Shown piece after piece: positions 34,549 to 46,946 of a DNA stretch of 64,000 nucleotides; positions within the stretch are counted from its first letter, which is position 1, and each line of letters opens with the position of its first letter. Below the pieces are notes generated by a model. The model did not search any database, was not told the origin of the DNA, and worked only from the letters and a program-made list of their open reading frames with translations. The position numbers and the translations under genes were made by a program. Origin of the DNA: Chimonanthus salicifolius (taxonomy: Eukaryota > Streptophyta > Magnoliopsida > Laurales > Calycanthaceae). The DNA is taken from contig CM023536.1 in the NCBI GenBank assembly GCA_013350335.1, positions 43,036,314 through 43,100,313 on the forward strand, read 5' to 3'.

Positions 34549-34793
34549 GTTTAATTACGACACTAATAAAATGCACCTGATATAATTTTTTAATTAGGGG
34601 CATACAGAAGATTTTCGTGGCTAGATTTTATATTTCAAGATCCTTCTAAAAATTAATAAATGTAATTATTGTTTATCACATTACTTGGACGCTGGTTAGG
34701 ACTACAAAATCCACATGATCCTTGACTTTTACTTTGGCGACTTCTCTTGGCAGTTGGTAGATGATGTGTACCATACAGCAAGATGGGCTTATG

Positions 34794-35157
34794 TAGGGCT
34801 GAAATTGGCAAAATTCAATCCGGTGCAACTTACTAAAATATGGAACTCGACCCAACCCGACTCAAAATTTTAACCAGAATGTCTCAATGCAACCCGACCT
34901 AAATTATAATCAGACTAACCCAAATTCTGACCCGACCCACATTTTAAACCTATTTTAGCCTAAATTTAACTAGGTCGGGTCAGATTATCTTGAAAATCTC
35001 TCAGCCCGACCGAATCCGAATTTAATGCGGGTTTCTATTTTCTCAACCTGACCCCATTGACCCGACTTTCATGACCCAACCCGGTTGATTTCTCAAGTCA
35101 GGTCATGAGGTCGGGTCATGCGGGTCGAGTTAAAACCCGACCCGAGTTTCACCCCTA
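34794..35157 (+). mobile_element. hAT MITE of the CGGGT family (364 bp)
   Basis: Starts TAGGGCTGAAAT and ends GAGTTTCACCCCTA. An exact 8-bp duplication, GGCTTATG, flanks it (34786-34793 and 35158-35165). The interior is full of GACCCGA and CGGGTCGGG words like those at the ends of the autonomous element at 5340, and contains no coding frame. It is therefore probably a non-autonomous relative moved by that element's transposase type. Confidence 0.9.
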
Positions 35158-35165
35158 GGCTTATG

Positions 35166-36189
35166 TAGAAGATAATGGAAACGTAATCATTTGGCACACT
35201 AAACATTCATGTCATAGCATGTTTAGAAAAAATATATATATTTGTATAAGTCAGTCTGAGTCAACTCAACTCAACATCAGTTTTGAATTGAGTAATTCGA
35301 CAAGTTTTTTTTTTTTTTTTGAGTTTTTTTTTTTAAAACTTTTCAAAAGCTAGACTAAGCTCTCAACTTGATGGAATTTTGATTGAAGTCCAAATTTCAA
35401 GTTCACCAACACTGTTTCATAGTTTAAAAGGTTAAAAGTGAAACTGTAATCAATATTCACTAACTTGAGTCGTTTGCCTAAATTCATCAAACTCTCTCAA
35501 TTCAAAATCTTTTATGTGTTTTATGTGTTGAAGGAGACTAGAACTCAAAACTTCCTGCAAACAAATGCATATTAAATTAGATCTATATTAAATTGTGAAT
35601 AATTTTCATCCATCCACATTTCCTCCCCAATTGCCTGCCAAAATCATATAGGATTCTTTGTAAGGTGCAAACAGTAATCACACATACGATGCCATTTAAG
35701 CATTTTAAGTTGAACAGTTTTACTTATCCAATTGAAGGTGTGAAAAATGTATCATCATACTTCAACTTGTCAAAAGAAAAATTACATTTCATATTGATTT
35801 CTGACTAACATCTGGAAGGGTCTAGTAAGACTGGTCACCTGCGAATGATTGTCATCTTTATGCTTTTCTTTTTTAATTTATTAAAAGATAAGATTACCTC
35901 TTGTGGGCAATCATCAATATTTTTGTCATAATCATCATCGTGATTGTCATCATTATAAAAGCATCATTCCTTCATATAACCATAGAAAAATACAAATAAC
36001 ACAATCAGGTTACTGGTATACTGCCCAACAACGTTAAAACACCATCATAGATTCCACTAAATTCAATAAATTATTTAATGAATGATCAGGAGTTCACAAA
36101 AGATTTCTTTTAACACAATCGAACCTATCATCCTTATCATCATTATCATATTTCTATTAATTTAGCATTAAGTTTTTGAAATTTACACT
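35166..36189. other. Intergenic, no gene seen
   Basis: AT-rich with a T run at about 35306-35332. No bounded feature was found. Confidence 0.4.
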
Positions 36190-36345
36190 TTTTTTAATTA
36201 AGGTGTTCAGGTATCTCACCTGACTAATCTTCAGAGCATGTGTAAACTTTTCAATCCACACACACAGGATAAATTCAATGGAGACTCGTTCTTTGAAGTT
36301 GAGCGTGAATCAAATACAAAACTCCCACTTTCTAAAACGGGTTAT
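36190..36345 (-). repeat. SINE-like repeat, family 2
   Basis: The reverse complement reads GTGGGAGTTTTGTATTTGAT, then GTGTGTGTGGATTGAAAAG, then ACACATGCTCTGAAGATTAG. This is the same order as at 12515 on the plus strand. Confidence 0.6.
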
Positions 36346-36465
36346 TGACCATTGAAATTTACACTTTCACTCTACCTTATTGAAATTCACATTCTCATTA
36401 ATTCCACAATTTATTATCTCCTTGTTTTCTTAATCTAAGTTCTTAAGAGTCTCTCCATTTTTCTT

Positions 36466-36667
36466 CAAGGTGGCCATTTAGACACTCAACTTTTTTTTAT
36501 GAGATACTCGATTTCAAAATTTTGTATGAAAATTTCTATTTTGCCCTTCAGTTTTTAAGAAAGACGATTCCTCCACACAAAATTGAAGGGCAAAATGGTA
36601 ATTTCGGACAAAATTTTGAAATCGGATGTCTATTAAAAGAAAAGTTAGGGTGTCTAAATGGTTACCC
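36466..36667. mobile_element. Palindromic MITE (202 bp)
   Basis: The two halves are inverted copies. The left end has GGCCATTTAGACACTCAACT and the right end has AGTTAGGGTGTCTAAATGGT. Inner words TTTCAAAATTTTGT and TTTTGCCCTTCA also recur inverted. TTTTTCTT flanks both sides (36458-36465 and 36668-36675). Nearly the whole element can fold as one hairpin. The superfamily is not certain; a long-TIR Mutator-type or another foldback element fits. Confidence 0.75.
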
Positions 36668-36675
36668 TTTTTCTT

Positions 36676-38009
36676 ATACCTGTAATTAATCATTGAATTC
36701 TTTGCACTGAAGTTGCTTATAATATTGTACAAATTTGAAACTTGGACATGTGTGCCTTGATGATTAACCTCTTATCCCTTGAGAGTTTATTCATAACAAG
36801 TCATTCGACCGACGATAATCCTCTATAATGAGGCCATGCGTGCACAATTGGTCAAGGTCACATCCATAATTCATTGCAAAGAAAGAAAAGATAAACTAAG
36901 CAGATGGCTTGGCATTTTCAAGATGGGGTCTTCAAGATTCTTCTCATTTCTCACTAAGAAAACGATTGTCTCTCTCTCTCCTTCTATCTTTCTCCCTTTC
37001 TTATAGAGTCATGGGGCTTTGGCATAATTAGCATTAGAATAAGGTAACTAAAGAGTAGGCCAATTGGCCAATGTGTTGTGAATCTGATCTGATGCTTTAC
37101 TTGACCTTCTAAAATAGCACTAATTCGATAGCCAAGTTGGATATAGGAACACCCATTAACAGAAAAAATGGATCCCACTAGTGACCAGTGTGGGCAATCA
37201 GCTGAACGAGGGTAGGCCTCACAGTTCCAGCACCTAAAGTTGAAGAGTAAAGATCAAGACATGTTTCTTTATGATTTTAGAAAATAAGAGATCAGGACTA
37301 GGTGAAGAGAAAATGATTGGTAGTTTACATGAGAATGAATGAATGGACCATCCATCAATCTTTTGAGTAAGTCGGTTGGCTATTTATTCAAAGAAAGTAA
37401 ATTTATAGAAAGAATATGTAAAGATTTTATGAAATCCGGCCTTATATCAGGTTGCGAAAGCTTGACGTTTTAGTTTTTTTGTGTCAAAATTTTTATTTTC
37501 ATTTAAATGAACACAACACTGTCTTAGCAGGAGAAAAATCTCTCTTTTTTTCTAAATAAATGAGGAAAATATCACATTTTTTTATTTTTTCAGCTTTTTT
37601 TTTTTAGTTGAATAATAACAAATCTGCCCTAGCCGTTATATGCTAGTCCCAAATGGGTAGTGAATAAATTCGTCCTTATAAAAATACCCTGAGAATGACA
37701 ATTTCGTGGCTATTTACCAACTGTGATGAGACTGGACATGTACAAAAGTTGATTTTGTTTGTATGAATGCCCCCTGGCATACAATGTAATGGTACAAGTT
37801 GCATGTGTGCTTCTTAAGAAGGACTGGACAGCAAATGCAAGGATAAGAAACTAAGGTGAGAGAGCTCCAAAAAACAAATTGGCTCCACTTGGTTTAGTTT
37901 TCTGAATTGGTCCATGTGCTACTCAACCATAGTCACCTGAGAGGTATCATAGGAATCTCCCTTCACTTGACTATCAAAATAAAGACGGCCTCAATTATCA
38001 CCTTTAATA
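36676..38009. other. Intergenic, no gene seen
   Basis: Mostly AT-rich, with a short CT-repeat near 36969-36985. No reading frame with a recognisable domain was found. Confidence 0.4.
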
Positions 38010-38180
38010 ATTAATAGGGGTTCATCTGAGATGTGGAAGATCTTGAGTTTAGGTCAATTTCAACATAAAAGAGTTATTCTCTATAGTATTATATGGTGTG
38101 TGTAGATAGGGAGGTTTGTAAATACCTAAGGATTAGTCAGGTGCACTAACAAGCTTGGACACCTTAGTCTTCAAAAAGAA
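38010..38180 (+). repeat. SINE-like repeat, family 2
   Basis: Head word CTTGAGTTTAGGTCAA (box-B-like), then GTGTGTGTAGATAGGGAGGT, AATACCTAAGGATTAGTCAG and an A-rich tail. Confidence 0.65.
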
Positions 38181-38189
38181 AAAATAAAA

Positions 38190-38540
38190 TAAGGCTGAAA
38201 CTTGGGTCAGATTTTAACATGACCCGTATTACTTGACTCAAGAAATCAAGTGAGTTGGGTTTTACATTTTTAAAGTTAGAGTCGAGTTGGGTTGAAGAAA
38301 AAAATCCAAATTAAATTCGGGTCGAGTCGGGTTAAGCTTTTCTAAAATTAACTCGACCCGAATTGATCCGACCCGACCCACTCAAAAAATTTAATACAGC
38401 ACTCGGGTTGAGCAGGTCAACAATTCGGGTCAGGTTAGGTTGAACAATTCAGGTCCGGGTCTGGTCGAATTCTTTTATTTTATATGAATTGAATTAGATT
38501 TATTAAAATTCGGCCCGACCTACCCGAATTTTAAACCCTA
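38190..38540 (+). mobile_element. Decayed hAT MITE of the CGGGT family (about 350 bp)
   Basis: Starts TAAGGCTGAAACTTGGGTCA and ends CGAATTTTAAACCCTA, with GGGTCGAGTCGGGTT and GACCCGACCC words inside. The flanks (AAATAAAA and ATGATTAA) no longer form a clear duplication, so this is an older copy than the one at 34794. Confidence 0.7.
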
Positions 38541-38871
38541 ATGATTAAACATGTGAAAGGACCCTAAACCCTGAGCCCATGTGAACTGGTGGATCGAGGC
38601 CACCACTACAATTAGGCACCAAAACATCAGACAACTCCTCTCATTTGATGGGCCATTAGATGCACATTCTATTCATTCTTTAGCGGGAATTGTCTCCTCA
38701 GTCGTTAGGTGGGCCAAGACACATATTGTGCCCTACCCAATAATGGACCCGATCAATCTTGTGTGTGTTCATGTCGAGAATAATTGTGCAACTTACTGAG
38801 TATAGACATGCAAGTTTCTTATGAATTTAATTTCATAGCCATATTTTCGCATCTGTTTGATTTTTGGGTTT
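38541..38871. other. Intergenic, no gene seen
   Basis: No domain is recognised in any frame, including the 72-codon frame at 38581-38799. Confidence 0.4.
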
Positions 38872-39455
38872 TGTAGAAACGTAAATCATAAACCATGAAT
38901 TATCACAATACAAGATTTACGCAGGAAACTTCTAAAAGAAAAAACCATGGGAAAAAGAGAGATTACTATTATTATGTTCAATTAGAATAGTGGTGACTCC
39001 TAATAATATTAGGAGACACAATCTCACTAAAAACTCTCTTTCTTTATCCAACATATTTAGAATGGGGAGATGACAACAGTAAAATGTTGGAATAAAAGAG
39101 GAAGAAGAGCCAAAGTTGTACTTGACCTTAATTCTTACATTAATTTGCAAGAGTTTGGATAAGGATAGAGTGGAAGGTGCCTTTCAAATTTAGAAGCAAT
39201 TGCACACCCAACATCCGGTGTTGGATTTAGATCCAAAATCAGATCATGCACCCTAAAAATAATATTAGAGGCAAACATGTGGTGATCTGTCTAGAATCTG
39301 ACCTGTGTACATGTTAATTAGGTGAATTGTCTATCCAACTTTGAAGGGTGGATTGTCCAATTGATATAAGAATTAGGTAGGGCGGCCGGCAAAGGTGCAT
39401 TGTAATTGGAAATTGAGGTGTTATTGACTTGTTTGATGTTGTGACATCCAACAAA
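38872..39455 (-). repeat. Possible solo copia-type LTR
   Basis: On the plus strand it opens TGTAGAAACGTAAAT and contains AAGATTTACGCAGGAAAC. These words are close to those in the LTR at 4443-4653 (TGTAGAAAAACAATAT, GGATTTACGTGGAAAAC). An end at ATCCAACA near 39452 is a guess, and no target duplication was found. Confidence 0.35.
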
Positions 39456-39970
39456 ACTCTTCCCTTTTGGTGCTACAACTACAGATTCTCTCTTAATAAA
39501 TAATAAACATTGCTACTCTTGCCTAAGATGTGACCCCATCAAACAAAAAAGAACAAGCAGCTGAAAATGCCCCATTTGAGATGGGGACTCTTGAACAATG
39601 CCATTATTTATTGATGATTTGACTATCAAAGTAGTTGAATTATATTGTATTTGCCATGGCATTATGACTTGGTCCTTTGATCGAAAGGTTTGAAAAATTC
39701 ATAGCCTAGACAATAATTTGAGTCAGGATAAGGTCAATATAGATTGAATGGATTTGAGTGTTCAACTCAAACAATATTTACAGTGTTAAAAAGAATAAAT
39801 ATTAACATATATGAGTAGTTCAGTTGATTTAAGCTTTTAGGATTAAATTCGCATGGATAATTCAGTTGATCTAAATATTTTAGGATTGGACTGGAGGTCT
39901 TGGACTCGACTTCTATCAGACTTATCTAATACACGAGGTTCGCAGATGATTTTGTTTATCCATGTGATTA
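39456..39970. other. Intergenic, no gene seen
   Basis: A short diverged duplication (TTCAGTTGAT followed by TTTTAGGATT) occurs at about 39820 and 39860. Nothing else is seen. Confidence 0.4.
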
Positions 39971-39978
39971 GTCTAACC

Positions 39979-40343
39979 CAGGGATTCAAAAAAGGCTTCA
40001 AGCGAGATATCGACCGATATCTCGAGCAAGATGATTCTCTGTCCTCTTTTTTTTAAATGAAAATATTGGCTAGTTTTTTTTTTCTTTTTTTATAAAAAAA
40101 TTATCTGAATAAAAAAACAATTTTTTTTCTGAAAAAAATACAAAATATCGGCCGATACTTTGGTGGGCCTTACCCAGAAATTGAATTTTTTTTTTTTTAA
40201 ATTCGGCCAATACAATACAGTGATATCACCGAAATCTTCTTTCCTTAACCGCTACATATCCTATCGGCTAATATGTATCGGCCTTAAGAAAACCGGTACA
40301 TGTCAGCCGATACAATATGTATCAGCTGATATTATCACCTTAG
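39979..40343 (+). mobile_element. hAT-type MITE of the TATCGGCCGATA family (365 bp)
   Basis: Starts CAGGGATTCAAA and ends ATTATCACCTTAG. The flanks GTCTAACC (39971-39978) and TTCTAACC (40344-40351) agree at 7 of 8 bases. The interior repeats ATATCGGCCGATAC and variants on both strands, with a T/A-rich centre. There is no coding frame. Same family as 48318 and 60303. Confidence 0.8.
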
Positions 40344-40351
40344 TTCTAACC

Positions 40352-41150
40352 TCAAATGCAGAGTAGAAGAAAAAACATCTCAAATGTATTGTATTCTCTT
40401 TAGCAATCCATGATTGTGATGTAACGGAATTACGGAGGTCGAAAAACATATCTATACGAGGCCAAATCTACTGAAACCGGCTTGAACCTAGATTCGTGGA
40501 ACATGATTTTAGGCCCTGTTGATGCATGGAAGAGGTCCATTGCGGCCGTAATGATCTGGGCCTGGGCCTGGGCCGAAGTTTAGAATGAGACGAAAATGTC
40601 TCTCTCTGTCGCATGTTGACGTTAGAATGATTACAAAAATGGAGCATAGATGATAACTGGGGACCAATGACTAAGAGATACGTATACATTGTGAGATGGC
40701 GTTGCACGTAATTGTCAATTTTATTGGGATAACATATGCCTAAGAAAAAATAGATCTAAATTAGAGAGCCATAAAAAAAATTAATATTTTTTTTTTTTAA
40801 AACTAACTAAAACCAATATTGTTTAGAGTCCAATAGAGATAGGTAGGCCTTGGCACTGTCAAGGTCCCTGATAGTTGGCCCATCCATAGAAAATCCAATT
40901 CCATTGAGTGAATGCAAGAAAAAGATAAGTGGATTGAAAATAATGACAAAGACACTTAGTATGATAAAGACACTTATTTTAAGATGAAATATATGATGTA
41001 ATAAGAAAAAGATAAAAAATAAAAGTGAGTTTATCAGAGAAGCCTAAAAGTTGGTATGACGAGATAGAAGACAAGCATTTAAAATAAAAATGATTAAGAT
41101 GATTTCCACACATTTACAAAATTAAAAAAATAAAGGGAAAAAACAAAAGA
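40352..41150. other. Intergenic, no gene seen
   Basis: A short GGCCTGGGCCTGGGCC run lies near 40559. No gene is seen. Confidence 0.4.
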
Positions 41151-41153
41151 AGA

Positions 41154-41260
41154 AAATCTCACGGGTGAACCCACTACTCTTAGGACACGCTAAGATTAGG
41201 CTATGGAGGCTCGAACCCACAACCTCCCACTTCATGAGGCAAGAGATAACTACAATTTCA
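41154..41260 (-). repeat. SINE fragment, family 1
   Basis: On the minus strand, TGTAGTTATCTCTTGCCTCA, then GTGGGTTCGAGCC (box B), then AGTAGTGGGTTCACCCGTGA. This parallels the SINE at 13610. Confidence 0.7.
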
Positions 41261-44200
41261 CAGTTTTTCACATGTAAATTTTAAAAAAAAATAACTTTAG
41301 TAATGCGAATTCTACGTAGAAGATGTTTATGATAAAGATTCTTAAAGACATTTAAATAGTCAAAACATAATAAAATTTAATATGGACTGATGGAGAAGAT
41401 GTTTATAATCAAGATTGTTTGAAAAAGTAGAATATTAAAAACCCACTCCAAAATGATAAAAAAAGATAAGAGTGATGAATGAAGTATCATTGGAAAATGC
41501 TGAGCTTCTTATAAAAACATATCTTTTATGTCTTATGTTGATATAACAAGTTATTTAATTGGTCGTAGTTCATTCTTGAAAAATCAATTAATTGTAAAAC
41601 AAAAATATAATTTTAGAGTAAATACAATATCTTCTAAAACTTCTAAAAGTCAAAGCACTAAACACAATCAAGACATCAAGGGGTCCTAGAGCTTAAAGAG
41701 CTTACTAATCACAAGCTTAAATTTGCTAAGTATACTTATTTAGATACTTCAAATTTTTGTCCTTAATATCAGTGCTAAAAAAGTTAGATGATAGGTACCA
41801 ATTTTCAATATTGTCGAAATGTATAGGTTGATATGGCCAATAAGTCAGCCATATTGTCTCTACGGTTGTCACGGGCAGTATCAACCAATAATGCATAGTA
41901 TCGTCCATATTTAAATTTTTAAATTTTTCAATAAAATTATTTCGACCGCTTCTCGAGCTGAATCTTGCATATAATTTTAAAAAAGGTTTAAAAGAAACTT
42001 CTTCAAGTGTGGAAGGTATTTATCAATTCCAAACTTTTTCTCTTAAAATTTGACAATTTTGAGTTACTTTCATCAACTTTTTTGAATTTTTGCTCTAAAA
42101 TAATCCCAATTTTAGAGTTTTTTTAAATAATTTAATAAAATAATATTGAGTGCGTATGAAATTGAAAAGAAATATCTTACTGTGATTGATATAGTTTTTT
42201 ACTGGTGTTTGTGTGATTTTCCATTAATGAAAGCTGTGTTTTCTAAGATAATTCTCATTTTTGAGTTCTCTATAGAAACAATTTGATGAAATGATATACA
42301 AATATTTTTAAAATTAAATGAAAAGCCTTAATGTGATTGATATAGTTTTTAGGGTTTTTCTGTGATTTTCCTAGTATTCTAACATTTTTATGAAATTCAG
42401 ATTTTTTTATACAATATTTATGACTTGTCATGGAAGATACATGTTTATGATACTTAGATATCATGAATTTTATATTACGTGTTTCCTCATATCGATCTTT
42501 TATTTTCTTAAATTTTGACTCTCAAAAGTCTAATACTCTATAAAAATGAGCATTTTTAACAAATATATGTTCAAATTAGGTTTTCATTATTTTCTATTTT
42601 TGTCAAATTTTTGGAGAGAGAATGCATTACATATCGTTGACAAATTTTTAAACCTCTACTTATTACCTCAATATTAATAAAATACAACAATTATCATTCA
42701 AAAAACTTAAATATATTCGCAACTAAGCTCCGAAGCTTATTATGAAGCACATATTATATTTATGTACAAATATTTTGTCAAAAAATTCGAGTTTATTTTA
42801 ACTATAATCTTTACTAGCTTATAAAAAACTTAAAAATAGACTTATTATAAAAAAAAAAAAAAAAAGTCTTAAAAAAACTAAGTGAAAGCTTAAATGCAAA
42901 AAAAAAAAAAAAATCTATAACTTAAACGAGAATTTACACATAATTAAAGTGCACTGTTGACTACTTTTACTAATACTTATAATCATTACAGTAAACAATC
43001 TATCTTTTTTTATAAAATATTATATTATGTACCAAGTATCCAACAATTGCAAAGCACTCATATCCTTTGATTCAGTTAACAATTAATATAAAAAACGATC
43101 GCTTTTTAAAATATATAATATAAAAGAAAATTACTGTGCTAGGAATTGTTGAGCTAGAGTTGGTCTAACATCTAGGATGAAATATTTGACTGCATTGACA
43201 TGTGATTATTGTGGGTGCCATCCACTTTTTGATAAAAAGAAATTGATAAATTGGATTTTTGTTTTGAATTTCGTATGAAAAATCATAGGAATACCTAGTG
43301 TAAAATCTCCATGGTTGACTGGTTATGAGAATATTAAATTGTTCAAAATTAGTCTATTGAATTATCTTAAAATATGAGTTTTTAGAATTGAAAATTTTAT
43401 TGATTAAATATTTTAATCTAAGATGTTCAATCAATAGTGAGAATATGTCAAATAAATATCAATTAAGATTATTGTGATTGAAAATTAATATTTAAAGTCA
43501 TTAAGATCTATATAAAATGAGACCCAGATGGCGCCTTTTAGCCAAGACCCAATGCAAGATAGCTATATAATTTGTAATTTGTAAAATTCTAATGTGATAC
43601 CTATTGACCCCACTTTGTACTATCCACAAACACCATAGATCAGATTAGATATCCAAAGAATTTGAGAGCAAGACCTCTTACACAATATGAGAATACTCAA
43701 TCACTCCAACATATATTTTTTTTGATAAATTATTTATAAAAATCTATTGTCTTCTTAAAAACTATAGTAACATAAAAAAATATTACAAATTCAGCTTTTT
43801 GCAATTCCTTGAAGCATTCACGACCAGAATGAGCCAAAGAGCCCACCTACGAAGAATCAAAGAATAAAATATATATTTATATATTGCAAATGACAACAGA
43901 ATAATCTTTTGAAAAAAAAATATATATATATATATATCATTTAACTTTTTTTAATTAAAATATAAAACAAGCAACCCCAAATACACGTTACATATTTAAG
44001 AACCAGAAATTTCAATACAAACATTTGCCAAGTGCCACCTACCTATCAAACTTTCCGACCTAGCGATGGAAAATTATGGAAAAGGAAACCAAAAAGAAAA
44101 GGAGAAAACAAAAACAAGGAAAAGAAAGGGGTGGGGCCCATACGCGCACTCCCATAGTGGGTGGTGGCCCAGTGAGGTTTGTATTTAATGGGAATCATGT

Positions 44201-44839
44201 GATCCAATTTTTATTTTTCTCTTTTAACTCCACCACCCCACGTTGCGATCACCTTCTGTCTTCTTTTATTAATGAGAAAAACAAGACCATACACCTCGGT
44301 TGCACCGAAGAAAGCTAGATCAATCTTTCCAATTTTGATGACCTATTTTATCAATTTGGATGACTTCTTCAGCCTAAAGGAAAGAAGTGAAAATACATGA
44401 TTAAATTATGTCGAAGAAAATATAATCACCCATTTAACAATTCAACTTCTTAAAATATTTTTTTATTCAAATAAATCTGAAAATCTTTATAGATATGATA
44501 AATTTAATCTCAATTCAAATGTAATTATATGTAAAATTTAAAATAAATTAAATGAATACAATAAAAACAGTTAAAAATCAAGAATGAGACATATGACAAT
44601 GAATAATAAATGAAAGAATGCATTTCAAGAATGTGTACTTGTGTATGCATAAACGCATTGAATGTGTCTACCTTCAAAACTTGTATATTGTGTAAAAAAT
44701 GTGTATACTCGGCATGTCATGTCGATCCTAACATAATAAGATAAAAAAATATGATTAGTATGGGGAGTCGAGTCGTGACATTATGAAATTAAATAAGTGA
44801 AATTGATAGGACAAATGCTTAGGTGTTAGACTTTAAACT
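41261..44839. other. Long AT-rich intergenic stretch
   Basis: No gene recognised. A diverged tandem duplication (about 42107-42225 and 42248-42372) shares TGATTGATATAGTTTTT and CTGTGATTTTCC. A runs occur near 42850 and 42900, and a TA microsatellite at about 43919-43937. The region around 41795-41905 has GGTTGATATGGCCAATAAG, which may be a decayed relative of the TATCGGCCGATA MITEs. Confidence 0.45.
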
Positions 44840-45770
44840 GTGAGGAGATGTGTATCGAAAGCTATGAGTGACTTAGAAACATCGTATTTCTGAGGATGGG
44901 GCACCGCTGAGAGAAATACTGTCGTAGGGATTGGGGAGCAACGCATATTCCTCTGTAAAAAATACAATCATAAATTCATAATAGTTAAAGGGTAAATAAA
45001 TTGAGAAGTAAAAATAAAGAAAGACATCATCAGGGTCACTTACGAAACTAGACTCGGAATAGGAGATGCGGCTACCAATAGAGGGAGTGGAAAGTAAGCG
45101 ACATATGAAGGTGAATACATGTATCAACGAGTCAAGACTTACACATGTTCGGTTCCTGCAAATGTAAGAGATTGAAGACATTAACTTTTAAAATAAAATA
45201 ACAGAGTAATATCTTGAGGGAAGAGGTCATTAACAGATAAAATAATAAGTTCAAATTAAACAATATATGAAATTGAAATGCATAATAAATATAATAATTA
45301 CCTTTCTACAATATGTTGCATCAATATCGAGGTTCACCATAATCTCAAAATGGATGGTTCTAGCTTGACAATCGAGCAGAGTCAAGACCATCGTCCTAAT
45401 GATATAGGTCCACTGCACCAAACACATTATGTTCCAATTGTTGTTCCATTGTCATTTGTGGTGCACCGACTTTGAACCCACTTGACATTGACCTGCATAT
45501 GGCATACAAGTGTTAATCGGCCACCCTGCTAAACACTTTCTTCATGGAGGCCCACCTAAACAACCGCCCTCTCCATCTCAAACTCTAGATGACTCTGTTT
45601 CAGTGTTCTGTGTAAGTCTCGTTCTTCTTCTATGTCTCGTAGCTCCCCCTCATCAAATCCTCTAGTAGATGGGGGCACATATTCCTCCTCCCAATCGACC
45701 TTGTATATGTCCCCATTATATGTTCGACAACCTGTTTCAACACAAGTTGAGGCCTAAGGCAAAAAATCTA
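44840..45770 (-). pseudogene. Possible decayed coding fragment, family unknown
   Basis: On the minus strand, 45760-45560 reads through as acidic, charged sequence (TYNGDIYKVDWEEEYVPP, then RGFDEGELRDIEEERDLH). Further downstream are exon-like blocks with splice-like edges: TTTGCAG before GAACCG, and GTAAGTG after a block encoding GSRISYSESSF. Frames between them contain stops. I do not recognise a family. It could be an old gene relic or part of a transposon. Confidence 0.25.
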
Positions 45771-46189
45771 AATGGAGCTTTTTTGGTATTTAACATACTA
45801 TTATAAGTAGTATTTAATTAAATTTTAAATTATATATAATAATTTTTTATCTAAAATCTTTTTTTTTTTTGAGATGTAAAATTACTGATTAAATTTTTGT
45901 ATTTAAGTTTTGCTAAAATATCTTTTTCAATTGAATATATAGATAATTTACTTTAATAATTTGGGTTGAAAGCTTATAATAAAAAAAGGTGAAAGAAGCC
46001 TACCTTAAACCACATCAAATAAAATCAATCCACATCAAATAAGAAAAAAAAGAGAAAAGGTACCTGCAGTGAGAGGAACAGGCCAGTGAAAGAGAGAATA
46101 GTGCGAGAGAGGAGAGGCAAGAGGGAGAACATTGAAGTGATAGTTTAGGGTTTTCGGTTTTTATTTTAAAGAGAAACCGAGAGAGTAAG

Positions 46190-46360
46190 AAAGTTTCAAA
46201 AATTAGGAGGAAATAATGGATTTTGCCGTAGAGAGTTTTGAAAATTAGGGAGGAAATAAGGGATTTTGCCATAGAGAGTTTCGAAAATTGGAAAGAAATA
46301 ATGGGTTTTGCTGTAGAGATTTTCAAAAATTGAAGAAAAAATAATGGAGTTTGCGGTAAT
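46190..46360 (+). repeat. Minisatellite, 4 x about 43 bp
   Basis: Units begin near 46191, 46234, 46277 and 46319. They share TTTCAAAAATT, GGAAATAATGG and TTTTGCCGTAGAG with point differences. The long frame on the opposite strand here is a by-product of the repeat. Confidence 0.8.
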
Positions 46361-46656
46361 ACAATTTTAAGTTAACAAAAATTTGGACCTTCTCTAAATG
46401 GGAGCCTAAAACAATCTCTTGAGTTGCTATACACTCAAGCCAGCTCCGCACGCTACCTATCATGGCCCCGCACGATACCTCTGATGGCCCTGTAAGTTTT
46501 TCATGGCTACTAAATGATGCGGCAGTGATTTCACTTGTGTGTGGCTTAGCAAGAAAGTTGATTATTTGAATGGTTTGATCATTTGAATTGCAAATTTAAA
46601 AAAAAATTAGCCCGTTATTTAAATTTAAATTTATACCAGCATGAAAAATTATAAAT

Positions 46657-46664
46657 CCACGTGG
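46657..46664. promoter_or_regulatory. G-box upstream of the HLH gene
   Basis: CCACGTGG is a perfect palindromic G-box about 65 bp upstream of the TATA box. In plants it is bound by bHLH (including PIF) and bZIP factors. The role here is inferred from position. Confidence 0.6.
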
Positions 46665-46730
46665 TTACCACCAAATGAGAAGGGAGTATGGATATGGGTG
46701 CCACTTAGTCCACCTAAAACTTTTCATTCA

Positions 46731-46740
46731 TATAAATATA
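46731..46740 (+). promoter_or_regulatory. TATA box of the AIF/bHLH147-like gene
   Basis: TATAAATATA lies 216 bp upstream of the chosen ATG, leaving a leader of about 180 bp if transcription starts some 30 bp downstream. Confidence 0.65.
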
Positions 46741-46946
46741 CAAGCCCAACCGGTTATATGAATTTCGACCGCCCCTCTAAAACTCTAATCCCTTCAACGC
46801 CGCCGTTAAGTCCCTTGCCCAAACGAACAAACGCCCTCTCTTTCTTTTATCCTACGCACCTTCCGTCCCGTCCCGTTCCGTTCCGTTCATTTCTGTTCTC
46901 CGTCCTCACCCAAGGGAACGGGAAACGGATCCCGTTCCTTCCAACC

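Noticed and set aside
46015..46326. A 103-codon minus-strand frame with repeated peptides
   Set aside because: It is produced by the 43-bp minisatellite. The unit length is not a multiple of three and no family was recognised.
46641..46946. N-terminal extension of the AIF-like protein from the first ATG of the open frame
   Set aside because: This stretch overlaps the G-box and TATA box and has no similarity to the family. The ATG at 46947 fits family start positions.
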